Origin: Actinernus sp. WN-2022
Taxonomy: Eukaryota; Cnidaria; Anthozoa; Actiniaria; Actinernidae
Assembly: GCA_030867875.1 (NCBI GenBank)
Contig: JAOWCC010000936.1
Span: forward strand, 18,732,095-18,796,094
Direction of reading: 5' to 3'
Length of the DNA stretch: 64,000 nucleotides
Below, one piece after another: positions 45,401 through 60,442 of the stretch. Each line of letters starts with the position of its first letter. Position 1 is the first letter of the stretch. The position numbers and the translations under genes are program-made. Below the pieces are notes generated by a model. The model had not been told where the DNA came from. It did not search any database and saw nothing but the letters and a program-made list of their open reading frames with translations.

Positions 45401-46394
45401 TTCAATTCTTTCTCCAACTTAATCCATTGATGTTCAGAAGCTACCAGGAGATTGTTTGAGATCATTTTGAAGCATATTGAGTGGGTTTTTTTATTTTTGT
45501 CAGAAATCCAAGATTTTTCGCCTACCCGGTCTGGCAAAAAATATTCAGATTTGACCATTTTTTGAAGATGTTGATTTTTTTATTCAATTCTTACTCCAAC
45601 TTAATCCATTCATGTTCTGAAGCTAACAGGAGATTGTTTGAGATCATTTTGAAGCATATTGAGTGTTTTTTTATTTTTGTCAGAAATCCAGATTTGACCA
45701 TTTTTGATGATGTTAATTTTTTTCTTCAATTCTTTCTCCAACTTAATCCATTGATGTTCAGAAGCTGCCAGGAGATTGTTTGAGATCATTTTGAAGCATA
45801 TTGAGTGTTTTTTTTATTTTTGTAAGAAATCCAAGATTATTTGCCTACCCGGTCTGGCAAAAAATATTCAGATTTGACCATTTTTTGAAGATGTTGATTT
45901 TTTTATTCAATTCTTACTCCAACTTAATCCATTCATGTTCTGAAGCTAACAGGAGATTGTTTGATATCATTTTGAAGCATATTGAGTGTTTTTTCATTTT
46001 TGTCAGAAATCCAAGATTTTTCGCCTACCCGGTCTGGCAAAAAATATTCAGATTTGACCATTTTTTGAAGATGTTAATTTTTACTTCAATTCTTTCTCCA
46101 ACTTAATCCATTGATGTTCTGAAGCTAACAGGAGATTGTTTGAGATCATTTTGAAGCATATTGAGTGGTTTTTTTATTTTTGTCAGAAATCCAAGACTTT
46201 TCGCCTACCCGGTCTGGCAAAAAATATCCAGATTTGACCATTTTTTTAAGATGTTGATTTTTTGTTCAATTCTTTCTCCAACTTAATCCATTCATGTTCT
46301 GAAGCTAACAGGAGATTGTTTGAGATCATTTTGAAGCATATTGAGTGTTTTTTTATTTTTGTAAGAAATCCAAGATTATTTGCCTACCCGGTCT

Positions 46395-46634
46395 CTACTA
46401 ATTATCATAATGGTCGGTACCTTAAATGCAGAATAAACTTCTAAACGATATCGATATCTCGATAGGATATGTACCTACTGGCCATGGAGTTCCTGTGACC
46501 TGACAACGTAACTCATCTAAACAAGATAGACACTGCTTCTGATGTGTGGAGACAGGAAGATATTGAGGTACGTGTTATGAAGGTGTCGAGAAAGGAAGCA
46601 GATATTCAGGTGTGTGTTATGAAGGATAGACACT
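46395..46634. repeat. 240-bp tag insert, copy 7
   Basis: Subtype TACTGGCC with CTTCTGATG. Starts the second 1726-bp higher-order unit. Confidence 0.93.
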
Positions 46635-48120
46635 GGCTAAAAAATCCAGATTTGACCATTTTTGAATTATGTTGATTTTTTGTTCAATTCTTTCTCCAAC
46701 TTAATCCATTCATGTTCTGAAGCTAACAGGAGATTGTTTGATATCATTTTGAAGCATATTGAGTGTTTTTTTATTTTTGTCAGAAATCCAGATTTGACCA
46801 TTTTTTGAAGATGTTAATTTTTACTTCAATTCTTTCTCCAATTTAATCCATTGATATTCAGAAGCTAACAGGAGATTGTTTCAGATCATTTTGAAGCATA
46901 TTGAGTGGTTTTTTTATTTTTGTCAGAAATCCAAGATTTTTCGCCTACCCGGTCTGGCAAAAAATATCCAGATTTGACCATTTTTTGAAGATGTTGATTT
47001 TTTGTTCAATTCTTTCTCCAACTTAATCCATTCATGTTCTGAAGCTAACAGGAGATTGTTTGATATCATTTTGAAGCATTATCGAGTGGTTTTTAGTTTT
47101 TGTTAGTAATCAAAAATCCAGATTTGAACATTTTTGATGATGTTAATTTTTACTTCAATTCTTTCTCCAACTTAATCCATTGATGTTCAGAAGCTAACAG
47201 GAGATTGTTTGAGATCATTTTGAAGCATAGTGAGTGTTTTTTTTATTTTTGTCAGAAATCCAAGATTTTTCGCCTACCCGGTCTGGCAAAAAATATTCAG
47301 ATTTGACCATTTTTTGAAGATGTTGATTTTTTGTTCAATTCTTTCTCCAACTTAATCCATTGATGTTCAGAAGCTAACAGGAGATTGTTTGAGATCATTT
47401 TGAAGCATAGTGAGTGTTTTTTTTATTTTTGTCAGAAATCCAAGATTTTTCGCCTACCCGGTCTGGCAAAAAATATTCAGATTTGACCATTTTTTGAAGA
47501 TGTTGATTTTTTTTTCAATTCTTTCTCCAACTTAATCCATTCATGTTCTGAAGCTAACAGGAGATTGTTTGATATCATTTTGAAGCATTATCGAGTGGTT
47601 TTTAGTTTTTGTCAGAAATCAAAAAGCCAGATTTGAACATTTTTGATGATGTTAATTTTTACTTCAATTCTTTCTCCAACTTAATCCATTGATGTTCAGA
47701 AGCTAACAGGAGATTGTTTGAGATCATTTTGAAGCATATTGAGTGTTTTTTTTATTTTTGTCAGAAATCCAAGACTTTTCGCCTACCCGGTCTGGCAAAA
47801 AATATCCAGATTTGACCATTTTTGAAGATGTTGATTTTTTGTTCAATTCTTTCTCCAACTTAATCCATTCATGTTCTGAAGCTAACAGGAGATTGTTTGA
47901 TATCATTTTGAAGCATTATCGAGTGGTTTTTAGTTTTTGTCAGAAATCAAAAATCCGATTTGACCATTTTTGATGATGTTAATTTTTACTTCAATTCTTT
48001 TATCCAACTTAATCCATTCATGTTCTGAAGCTACCAGGAGATTGTTTGAGATCATTTTGAAGCATATTGAGTGTTTTTTTATTTTTGTAAGAAATCCAAG
48101 ATTATTTGCCTACCCGGTCT
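46395..48120. repeat. 1726-bp higher-order repeat unit, instance 2
   Basis: Same B-A-C-A-A-C-A-C-A* order as 40506-42231. Private changes include CCAATTTAATCC (about 46840), GTTAGTAATC (47102) and CTTTTATCCAAC (47998), so the two are similar but not a verbatim assembly copy. Confidence 0.85.
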
Positions 48121-48360
48121 CTACTAATTATCATAATGGTCGGTACCTTAAATGCAGAATAAACTTCTAAACGATATCGATATCTCGATAGGATATGTAC
48201 CTACTGGCCATGGAGTTCCTGTGACCTGACAACGTAACTCATCTAAACAAGATAGACACTGCTTCTGATGTGTGGAGACAGGAAGATATTGAGGTACGTG
48301 TTATGAAGGTGTCGAGAAAGGAAGCAGATATTCAGGTGTGTGTTATGAAGGATAGACACT
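48121..48360. repeat. 240-bp tag insert, copy 8
   Basis: Subtype TACTGGCC with CTTCTGATG. Confidence 0.93.
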
Positions 48361-51300
48361 GGCTAAAAAATCCAGATTTGAACATTTTTGAATTATGTTG
48401 ATTTTTTGTTCAATTCTTTCTCCAACTTAATCCATTCATGTTCTGAAGCTAACAGGAGATTGTTTGATATCATTTTGAAGCATATTGAGTGTTTTTTTAT
48501 TTTTGTCAGAAATCCAGATTTGACCATTTTTTGAAGATGTTAATTTTTACTTCAATTCTTTCTCCAACTTAATCCATTGATATTCAGAAGCTAACAGGAG
48601 ATTGTTTGAGATCATTTTGAAGCATATTGAGTGGTTTTTTTATTTTTGTCAGAAATCCAAGATTTTTCGCCTACCCGGTCTGGCAAAAAATATTCAGATT
48701 TGACCATTTTTTGAAGATGTTGATTTTTTGTTCAATTCTTTCTCCAACTTAATCCATTGATGTTCAGAAGCTAACAGGAGATTGTTTGAGATCATTTTGA
48801 AGCATAGTGAGTGGTTTTTTTATTTTTGTCAGAAATCCAAGATTTTTCGCCTACCCGGTCTGGCAAAAAATATTCAGATTTGACCATTTTTTGAAGATGT
48901 TGATTTTTTGTTCAATTCTTTCTCCAACTTAATCCATTGATGTTCAGAAGCTAACAGGAGATTGTTTGAGATCATTTTGAAGCATAGTGAGTGGTTTTTT
49001 TATTTTTGTCAGAAATCCAAGATTTTTCGCCTACCCGGTCTGGCAAAAAATATTCAGATTTGACCATTTTTTGAAGATGTTGATTTTTTGTTCAATTCTT
49101 TCTCCAACTTAATCCATTCATGTTCTGAAGCTAACAGGAGATTGTGTGATATCATTTTGAAGCATATTGAGTGTTTTTTTTATTTTTGTCAGAAATCCAA
49201 GATTTTTCGACTACCCGGTCTGGCAAAAAATATCCAGATTTGACCATTTTTTGAAGATGTTGATTTTTTGTTCAATTCTTTCTCCAACTTAATCCATTCA
49301 TGTTCTGGAGCTAACAGGAGATTGTTTGATATCATTTTGAAGCATTATCGAGTGGTTTTTAGTTTTTGTCAGAAATCAAAAAGCCAGATTTGAACATTTT
49401 TGATGATGTTAATTTTTACTTCAATTCTTTCTCCAACTTAATCCATTGATGTTCAGAAGCTAACAGGAGATTGTTTGAGATCATTTTGAAGCATATTGAG
49501 TGGTTTTTTTATTTTTGTCAGAAATCCAAGATTTTTTGCCTACCCGGTCTGGCAAAAAATATCCAGATTTGACCTTTTTTTGAAGATGTTGATTTTTTGT
49601 TCAATTCTTTCTCCAACTTAATCCATTCATGTTCTGGAGCTAACAGGAGATTGTTTGATATCATTTTGAAGCATTATCGAGTGGTTTTTAGTTTTTGTCA
49701 GAAATCAAAAAGCCAGATTTGACCATTTTTGATGATGTTAATTTTTACTTCAATTCTTTCTCCAACTTAATCCATTGATGTTCAGAAGCTAACAGGAGAT
49801 TGTTTGAGATCATTTTGAAGCATATTGAGTGGTTTTTTTATTTTTGTCAGAAATCCAAGATTTTTCGCCTACCCGGTCTGGCAAAAAATATCCAGATTTG
49901 ACCATTTTTTGAAGATGTTGATTTTTTTGTTCAATTCTTTCTCCAACTTAATCCATTCATGTTCTGAAGCTAACAGGAGATTGTTTGAGATCATTTTGAA
50001 GCATATTGAGTGGTTTTTTATTTTTGTCAGAAATCCAGATTTGACCATTTTTGATGATGTTAATTTTTTCTTCAATTCTTTCTCCAACTTAATCCATTCA
50101 TGTTCTGAAGCTACCAGGAGATTGTTTGAGATCATTTTGAAGCATATTGAGTGTTTTTTTATTTTTGTCAGAAATCCAGATTTGACCATTTTTGATGATG
50201 TTAATTTTTTCTTCAATTCTTTCTCCAACTTAATCCATTCATGTTCTGAAGCTACCAGGAGATTGTTTGAGATCATTTTGAAGCATATTGAGTGGTTTTT
50301 TTATTTTTGTCAGAAATCCAAGATTTTTCGCCTACCCGGTCTGGCAAAAAATATTCAGATTTGACCATTTTTTGAAGATGTTGATTTTTTGTTCAATTCT
50401 TTCTCCAACTTAATCCATTCATGTTCTGGAGCTAACAGGAGATTGTTTGATATCATTTTGAAGCATTATCGAGTGGTTTTTAGTTTTTGTCAGAAATCAA
50501 AAAGCCAGATTTGAACATTTTTGATGATGTTAATTTTTACTTCAATTCTTTCTCCAACTTAATCCATTGATGTTCAGAAGCTAACAGGAGATTGTTTGAG
50601 ATCATTTTGAAGCATATTGAGTGGTTTTTTTATTTTTGTCAGAAATCCAGATTTGACCATTTTTGATGATGTTAATTTTTTCTTCAATTCTTTCTCCAAC
50701 TTAATCCATTCATGTTCTGAAGCTACCAGGAGATTGTTTGAGATCATTTTGAAGCATATTGAGTGTTTTTTTATTTTTGTCAGAAATCCAGATTTGACCA
50801 TTTTTGATGATGTTAATTTTTTCTTCAATTCTTTCTCCAACTTGATCCATTGATGTTCAGAAGCTACCAGGAGATTGTTTGAGATCATTTTGAAGCATAT
50901 TGAGTGTTTTTTTTATTTTTGTCAGAAATCCAAGATTTTTCGACTACCCGGTCTGGCAAAAAATATCCAGATTTGACCATTTTTTGAAGATGTTGATTTT
51001 TTGTTCAATTCTTTCTCCAACTTAATCCATTCATGTTCTGGAGCTAACAGGAGATTGTTTGATATCATTTTGAAGCATTATCGAGTGGTTTTTAGTTTTT
51101 GTCAGAAATCAAAAAGCCAGATTTGAACATTTTTGATGATGTTAATTTTTACTTCAATTCTTTCTCCAACTTAATCCATTGATGTTCAGAAGCTAACAGG
51201 AGATTGTTTGAGATCATTTTGAAGCATATTGAGTGGTTTTTTTATTTTTGTCAGAAATCCAAGATTTTTTGCCTACCCGGTCTGGCAAAAAATATCCAGA

Positions 51301-51557
51301 TTTGACCATTTTTTGAAGATGTTGATTTTTTGTTAAATTCTTTCTCCAACTTAATCCATTCATGTTCTGGAGCTAACAGGAGATTGTTTGATATCATTTT
51401 GAAGCATTATCGAGTGGTTTTTAGTTTTTGTCAGAAATCAAAAAGCCAGATTTGACCATTTTTGATGATGTTAATTTTTACTTCAATTCTTTCTCCAACT
51501 TAATCCATTGATGTTCAGAAGCTAACAGGAGATTGTTTGAGATCATTTTGAAGCATA

Positions 51558-52650
51558 TTGAGTGGTTTTTTTATTTTTGTCAGAAATCCAAGATTTTTCG
51601 CCTACCCGGTCTGGCAAAAAATATCCAGATTTGACCATTTTTTGAAGATGTTGATTTTTTTGTTCAATTCTTTCTCCAACTTAATCCATTCATGTTCTGA
51701 AGCTAACAGGAGATTGTTTGAGATCATTTTGAAGCATATTGAGTGGTTTTTTATTTTTGTCAGAAATCCAGATTTGACCATTTTTGATGATGTTAATTTT
51801 TTCTTCAATTCTTTCTCCAACTTAATCCATTCATGTTCTGAAGCTACCAGGAGATTGTTTGAGATCATTTTGAAGCATATTGAGTGTTTTTTTATTTTTG
51901 TCAGAAATCCAGATTTGACCATTTTTGATGATGTTAATTTTTTCTTCAATTCTTTCTCCAACTTAATCCATTGATGTTCAGAAGCTACCAGGAGATTGTT
52001 TGAGATCATTTTGAAGCATATTGAGTGTTTTTTTTTATTTTTGTCAGAAATCCAAGATTTTTCGCCTACCCGGTCTGGCAAAAAATATTCAGATTTGACC
52101 ATTTTTTGAAGATGTTGATTTTTTTATTCAATTCTTACTCCAACTTAATCCATTCATGTTCTGAAGCTAACAGGAGATTGTTTGAGATCATTTTGAAGCA
52201 TATTGAGTGTTTTTTTATTTTTGTCAGAAATCCAGATTTGACCATTTTTGATGATGTTAATTTTTTTCTTCAATTCTTTCTCCAACTTAATCCATTGATG
52301 TTCAGAAGCTACCAGGAGATTGTTTGAGATCATTTTGAAGCATATTGAGTGTTTTTTTTATTTTTGTAAGAAATCCAAGATTATTTGCCTACCCGGTCTG
52401 GCAAAAAATATTCAGATTTGACCATTTTTTGAAGATGTTGATTTTTTTATTCAATTCTTACTCCAACTTAATCCATTCATGTTCTGAAGCTAACAGGAGA
52501 TTGTTTGATATCATTTTGAAGCATATTGAGTGTTTTTTCATTTTTGTCAGAAATCCAAGATTTTTCGCCTACCCGGTCTGGCAAAAAATATTCAGATTTG
52601 ACCATTTTTTGAAGATGTTAATTTTTACTTCAATTCTTTCTCCAACTTAA
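51558..52650. repeat. Block duplicated at +6428 (57986-59078)
   Basis: Monomer order and private variants match at a constant offset of 6428 throughout (for example the TTTTTTTTATT run at 52028 and 58456, ACTCCAACTT at 52138 and 58566). One difference is CAATTTTTGAAG at 58851. It shows that units far larger than a monomer are copied in this array. Confidence 0.8.
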
Positions 52651-53445
52651 TCCATTGATGTTCTGAAGCTAACAGGAGATTGTTTGAGATCATTTTGAAG
52701 CATATTGAGTGGTTTTTTTATTTTTGTCAGAAATCCAAGACTTTTCGCCTACCCGGTCTGGCAAAAAATATCCAGATTTGACCATTTTTTTAAGATGTTG
52801 ATTTTTTGTTCAATTCTTTCTCCAACTTAATCCATTGATGTTCAGAAGCTAACAGGAGATTGTTTGAGATCATTTTGAAGCATAGTGAGTGTTTTTTTTA
52901 TTTTTGTCAGAAATCCAAGATTTTTCGCCTACCCGGTCTGGCAAAAAATATTCAGATTTGACCATTTTTTGAAGATGTTGATTTTTTGTTCAATTCTTTC
53001 TCCAACTTAATCCATTGATGTTCAGAAGCTAACAGGAGATTGTTTGAGATCATTTTGAAGCATAGTGAGTGGTTTTTTTATTTTTGTCAGAAATCCAAGA
53101 CTTTTCGCCTACCCGGTCTGGCAAAAAATATCCAGATTTGACCATTTTTGAAGATGTTGATTTTTTGTTCAATTCTTTCTCCAACTTAATCCATTCATGT
53201 TCTGAAGCTAACAGGAGATTGTTTGATATCATTTTGAAGCATTATCGAGTGGTTTTTAGTTTTTGTCAGAAATCAAAAATCCGATTTGACCATTTTTGAT
53301 GATGTTAATTTTTACTTCAATTCTTTCTCCAACTTAATCCATTCATGTTCTGAAGCTACCAGGAGATTGTTTGAGATCATTTTGAAGCATATTGAGTGTT
53401 TTTTTATTTTTGTAAGAAATCCAAGATTATTTGCCTACCCGGTCT

Positions 53446-53685
53446 CTACTAATTATCATAATGGTCGGTACCTTAAATGCAGAATAAACTTCTAAACGAT
53501 ATCGATATCTCGATAGGATATGTACCTACTGGCCATGGAGTTCCTGTGACCTGACAACGTAACTCATCTAAACAAGATAGACACTGCTTCTGTTGTGTGG
53601 AGACAGGAAGATATTGAGGTACGTGTTATGAAGGTGTCGAGAAAGGAAGCAGATATTCAGGTGTGTGTTATGAAGGATAGACACT
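53446..53685. repeat. 240-bp tag insert, copy 9
   Basis: Subtype TACTGGCC with CTTCTGTTG, the first of four copies with this change. Confidence 0.93.
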
Positions 53686-56030
53686 GGCTAAAAAATCCAG
53701 ATTTGACCATTTTTGAATTATGTTGATTTTTTGTTCAATTCTTTCTCCAACTTAATCCATTCATGTTCTGAAGCTAACAGGAGATTGTTTGATATCATTT
53801 TGAAGCATATTGAGTGTTTTTTTATTTTTGTCAGAAATCCAGATTTGACCATTTTTGAAGATGTTAATTTTTACTTCAATTCTTTCTCCAACTTAATCCA
53901 TTGATATTCAGAAGCTAACAGGAGATTGTTTGAGATCATTTTGAAGCATATTGAGTGGTTTTTTTATTTTTGTCAGAAATCCAAGATTTTTCGCCTACCC
54001 GGTCTGGCAAAAAATATCCAGATTTGACCATTTTTTGAAGATGTTGATTTTTTGTTCAATTCTTTCTCCAACTTAATCCATTCATGTTCTGAAGCTACCA
54101 GGAGATTGTTTGATATCATTTTGAAGCATTATCGAGTGGTTTTTAGTTTTTGTCAGAAATCAAAAAGCCAGATTTGACCATTTTTGATGATGTTAATTTT
54201 TACTTCAATTCTTTCTCCAACTTAATCCATTGATGTTCAGAAGCTAACAGGAGATTGTTTGAGATCATTTTGAAGCATATTGAGTGGTTTTTTTATTTTT
54301 GTCAGAAATCCAAGATTTTTCGCCTACCCGGTCTGGCAAAAAATATCCAGATTTGACCATTTTTTGAAGATGTTGATTTTTTTGTTCAATTCTTTCTCCA
54401 ACTTAATCCATTCATGTTCTGAAGCTAACAGGAGATTGTTTGATATCATTTTGAAGCATATTGAGTGTTTTTTTATTTTTGTCAGAAATCCAGATTTGAC
54501 CATTTTTGAAGATGTTAATTTTTACTTCAATTCTTTCTCCAACTTAATCCATTGATATTCAGAAGCTAACAGGAGATTGTTTGAGATCATTTTGAAGCAT
54601 ATTGAGTGGTTTTTTTATTTTTGTCAGAAATCCAAGATTTTTCGCCTACCCGGTCTGGCAAAAAATATCCAGATTTGACCATTTTTTGAAGATGTTGATT
54701 TTTTGTTCAATTCTTTCTCCAACTTAATCCATTCATGTTCTGAAGCTAACAGGAGATTGTTTGATATCATTTTGAAGCATATTGAGTGTTTTTTCATTTT
54801 TGTCAGAAATCCAAGATTTTTCGCCTACCCGGTCTGGCAAAAAATATTCAGATTTGACCATTTTTTGAAGATGTTAATTTTTACTTCAATTCTTTCTCCA
54901 ACTTAATCCATTGATGTTCTGAAGCTAACAGGAGATTGTTTGAGATCATTTTGAAGCATATTGAGTGGTTTTTTTATTTTTGTCAGAAATCCAAGACTTT
55001 TCGCCTACCCGGTCTGGCAAAAAATATCCAGATTTGACCATTTTTTTAAGATGTTGATTTTTTGTTCAATTCTTTCTCCAACTTAATCCATTGATGTTCA
55101 GAAGCTAACAGGAGATTGTTTGAGATCATTTTGAAGCATAGTGAGTGTTTTTTTTATTTTTGTCAGAAATCCAAGATTTTTCGCCTACCCGGTCTGGCAA
55201 AAAATATTCAGATTTGACCATTTTTTGAAGATGTTGATTTTTTGTTCAATTCTTTCTCCAACTTAATCCATTGATGTTCAGAAGCTAACAGGAGATTGTT
55301 TGAGATCATTTTGAAGCATAGTGAGTGTTTTTTTTATTTTTGTCAGAAATCCAAGATTTTTCGCCTACCCGGTCTGGCAAAAAATATTCAGATTTGACCA
55401 TTTTTTGAAGATGTTGATTTTTTTTTCAATTCTTTCTCCAACTTAATCCATTCATGTTCTGAAGCTAACAGGAGATTGTTTGATATCATTTTGAAGCATT
55501 ATCGAGTGGTTTTTAGTTTTTGTCAGAAATCAAAAAGCCAGATTTGAACATTTTTGATGATGTTAATTTTTACTTCAATTCTTTCTCCAACTTAATCCAT
55601 TGATGTTCAGAAGCTAACAGGAGATTGTTTGAGATCATTTTGAAGCATATTGAGTGGTTTTTTTATTTTTGTCAGAAATCCAAGACTTTTCGCCTACCCG
55701 GTCTGGCAAAAAATATCCAGATTTGACCATTTTTGAAGATGTTGATTTTTTGTTCAATTCTTTCTCCAACTTAATCCATTCATGTTCTGAAGCTAACAGG
55801 AGATTGTTTGATATCATTTTGAAGCATTATCGAGTGGTTTTTAGTTTTTGTCAGAAATCAAAAATCCGATTTGACCATTTTTGATGATGTTAATTTTTAC
55901 TTCAATTCTTTCTCCAACTTAATCCATTCATGTTCTGAAGCTACCAGGAGATTGTTTGAGATCATTTTGAAGCATATTGAGTGTTTTTTTATTTTTGTAA
56001 GAAATCCAAGATTATTTGCCTACCCGGTCT

Positions 56031-56270
56031 CTACTAATTATCATAATGGTCGGTACCTTAAATGCAGAATAAACTTCTAAACGATATCGATATCTCGATA
56101 GGATATGTACCTACTGGCCATGGAGTTCCTGTGACCTGACAACGTAACTCATCTAAACAAGATAGACACTGCTTCTGTTGTGTGGAGACAGGAAGATATT
56201 GAGGTACGTGTTATGAAGGTGTCGAGAAAGGAAGCAGATATTCAGGTGTGTGTTATGAAGGATAGACACT
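56031..56270. repeat. 240-bp tag insert, copy 10
   Basis: Subtype TACTGGCC with CTTCTGTTG; 2585 bases after copy 9. Confidence 0.93.
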
Positions 56271-59200
56271 GGCTAAAAAATCCAGATTTGACCATTTTTG
56301 AATTATGTTGATTTTTTGTTCAATTCTTTCTCCAACTTAATCCATTCATGTTCTGAAGCTAACAGGAGATTGTTTGATATCATTTTGAAGCATATTGAGT
56401 GTTTTTTTATTTTTGTCAGAAATCCAGATTTGACCATTTTTGAAGATGTTAATTTTTACTTCAATTCTTTCTCCAACTTAATCCATTGATATTCAGAAGC
56501 TAACAGGAGATTGTTTGAGATCATTTTGAAGCATATTGAGTGGTTTTTTTATTTTTGTCAGAAATCCAAGATTTTTCGCCTACCCGGTCTGGCAAAAAAT
56601 ATCCAGATTTGACCATTTTTTGAAGATGTTGATTTTTTGTTCAATTCTTTCTCCAACTTAATCCATTCATGTTCTGAAGCTAACAGGAGATTGTTTGATA
56701 TCATTTTGAAGCATTATCGAGTGGTTTTTAGTTTTTGTCAGAAATCAAAAAGCCAGATTTGAACATTTTTGATGATGTTAATTTTTACTTCAATTCTTTC
56801 TCCAACTTAATCCATTGATGTTCAGAAGCTAACAGGAGATTGTTTGAGATCATTTTGAAGCATATTGAGTGGTTTTTTTATTTTTGTCAGAAATCCAAGA
56901 TTTTTCGCCTACCCGGTCTGGCAAAAAATATCCAGATTTGACCATTTTTTGAAGATGTTGATTTTTTTGTTCAATTCTTTCTCCAACTTAATCCATTCAT
57001 GTTCTGAAGCTAACAGGAGATTGTTTGAGATCAATTTGAAGCATATTGAGTGGTTTTTTATTTTTGTCAGAAATCCAGATTTGACCATTTTTGATGATGT
57101 TAATTTTTTCTTCAATTCTTTCTCCAACTTAATCCATTCATGTTCTGAAGCTACCAGGAGATTGTTTGAGATCATTTTGAAGCATATTGAGTGTTTTTTT
57201 ATTTTTGTCAGAAATCCAGATTTGACCATTTTTGATGATGTTAATTTTTTCTTCAATTCTTTCTCCAACTTGATCCATTGATGTTCAGAAGCTACCAGGA
57301 GATTGTTTGAGATCATTTTGAAGCATATTGAGTGTTTTTTTTATTTTTGTCAGAAATCCAAGATTTTTCGACTACCCGGTCTGGCAAAAAATATCCAGAT
57401 TTGACCATTTTTTGAAGATGTTGATTTTTTGTTCAATTCTTTCTCCAACTTAATCCATTCATGTTCTGGAGCTAACAGGAGATTGTTTGATATCATTTTG
57501 AAGCATTATCGAGTGGTTTTTAGTTTTTGTCAGAAATCAAAAAGCCAGATTTGAACATTTTTGATGATGTTAATTTTTACTTCAATTCTTTCTCCAACTT
57601 AATCCATTGATGTTCAGAAGCTAACAGGAGATTGTTTGAGATCATTTTGAAGCATATTGAGTGGTTTTTTTATTTTTGTCAGAAATCCAAGATTTTTTGC
57701 CTACCCGGTCTGGCAAAAAATATCCAGATTTGACCATTTTTTGAAGATGTTGATTTTTTGTTCAATTCTTTCTCCAACTTAATCCATTCATGTTCTGGAG
57801 CTAACAGGAGATTGTTTGATATCATTTTGAAGCATTATCGAGTGGTTTTTAGTTTTTGTCAGAAATCAAAAAGCCAGATTTGACCATTTTTGATGATGTT
57901 AATTTTTACTTCAATTCTTTCTCCAACTTAATCCATTGATGTTCAGAAGCTAACAGGAGATTGTTTGAGATCATTTTGAAGCATATTGAGTGGTTTTTTT
58001 ATTTTTGTCAGAAATCCAAGATTTTTCGCCTACCCGGTCTGGCAAAAAATATCCAGATTTGACCATTTTTTGAAGATGTTGATTTTTTTGTTCAATTCTT
58101 TCTCCAACTTAATCCATTCATGTTCTGAAGCTAACAGGAGATTGTTTGAGATCATTTTGAAGCATATTGAGTGGTTTTTTATTTTTGTCAGAAATCCAGA
58201 TTTGACCATTTTTGATGATGTTAATTTTTTCTTCAATTCTTTCTCCAACTTAATCCATTCATGTTCTGAAGCTACCAGGAGATTGTTTGAGATCATTTTG
58301 AAGCATATTGAGTGTTTTTTTATTTTTGTCAGAAATCCAGATTTGACCATTTTTGATGATGTTAATTTTTTCTTCAATTCTTTCTCCAACTTAATCCATT
58401 GATGTTCAGAAGCTACCAGGAGATTGTTTGAGATCATTTTGAAGCATATTGAGTGTTTTTTTTTATTTTTGTCAGAAATCCAAGATTTTTCGCCTACCCG
58501 GTCTGGCAAAAAATATTCAGATTTGACCATTTTTTGAAGATGTTGATTTTTTTATTCAATTCTTACTCCAACTTAATCCATTCATGTTCTGAAGCTAACA
58601 GGAGATTGTTTGAGATCATTTTGAAGCATATTGAGTGTTTTTTTATTTTTGTCAGAAATCCAGATTTGACCATTTTTGATGATGTTAATTTTTTTCTTCA
58701 ATTCTTTCTCCAACTTAATCCATTGATGTTCAGAAGCTACCAGGAGATTGTTTGAGATCATTTTGAAGCATATTGAGTGTTTTTTTTATTTTTGTAAGAA
58801 ATCCAAGATTATTTGCCTACCCGGTCTGGCAAAAAATATTCAGATTTGACCAATTTTTGAAGATGTTGATTTTTTTATTCAATTCTTACTCCAACTTAAT
58901 CCATTCATGTTCTGAAGCTAACAGGAGATTGTTTGATATCATTTTGAAGCATATTGAGTGTTTTTTCATTTTTGTCAGAAATCCAAGATTTTTCGCCTAC
59001 CCGGTCTGGCAAAAAATATTCAGATTTGACCATTTTTTGAAGATGTTAATTTTTACTTCAATTCTTTCTCCAACTTAATCCATTGATGTTCTGAAGCTAA
59101 CAGGAGATTGTTTGAGATCATTTTGAAGCATATTGAGTGGTTTTTTTATTTTTGTCAGAAATCCAAGACTTTTCGCCTACCCGGTCTGGCAAAAAATATC

Positions 59201-60202
59201 CAGATTTGACCATTTTTTTAAGATGTTGATTTTTTGTTCAATTCTTTCTCCAACTTAATCCATTGATGTTCAGAAGCTAACAGGAGATTGTTTGAGATCA
59301 TTTTGAAGCATAGTGAGTGTTTTTTTTATTTTTGTCAGAAATCCAAGATTTTTCGCCTACCCGGTCTGGCAAAAAATATTCAGATTTGACCATTTTTTGA
59401 AGATGTTGATTTTTTGTTCAATTCTTTCTCCAACTTAATCCATTGATGTTCAGAAGCTAACAGGAGATTGTTTGAGATCATTTTGAAGCATAGTGAGTGT
59501 TTTTTTTATTTTTGTCAGAAATCCAAGATTTTTCGCCTACCCGGTCTGGCAAAAAATATTCAGATTTGACCATTTTTTGAAGATGTTGATTTTTTTTTCA
59601 ATTCTTTCTCCAACTTAATCCATTCATGTTCTGAAGCTAACAGGAGATTGTTTGATATCATTTTGAAGCATTATCGAGTGGTTTTTAGTTTTTGTCAGAA
59701 ATCAAAAAGCCAGATTTGAACATTTTTGATGATGTTAATTTTTACTTCAATTCTTTCTCCAACTTAATCCATTGATGTTCAGAAGCTAACAGGAGATTGT
59801 TTGAGATCATTTTGAAGCATATTGAGTGGTTTTTTTATTTTTGTCAGAAATCCAAGACTTTTCGCCTACCCGGTCTGGCAAAAAATATCCAGATTTGACC
59901 ATTTTTGAAGATGTTGATTTTTTGTTCAATTCTTTCTCCAACTTAATCCATTCATGTTCTGAAGCTAACAGGAGATTGTTTGATATCATTTTGAAGCATT
60001 ATCGAGTGGTTTTTAGTTTTTGTCAGAAATCAAAAATCCGATTTGACCATTTTTGATGATGTTAATTTTTACTTCAATTCTTTCTCCAACTTAATCCATT
60101 CATGTTCTGAAGCTACCAGGAGATTGTTTGAGATCATTTTGAAGCATATTGAGTGTTTTTTTATTTTTGTAAGAAATCCAAGATTATTTGCCTACCCGGT
60201 CT

Positions 60203-60442
60203 CTACTAATTATCATAATGGTCGGTACCTTAAATGCAGAATAAACTTCTAAACGATATCGATATCTCGATAGGATATGTACCTACTGGCCATGGAGTTC
60301 CTGTGACCTGACAACGTAACTCATCTAAACAAGATAGACACTGCTTCTGTTGTGTGGAGACAGGAAGATATTGAGGTACGTGTTATGAAGGTGTCGAGAA
60401 AGGAAGCAGATATTCAGGTGTGTGTTATGAAGGATAGACACT
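60203..60442. repeat. 240-bp tag insert, copy 11
   Basis: Subtype TACTGGCC with CTTCTGTTG; 4172 bases after copy 10. Confidence 0.93.
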
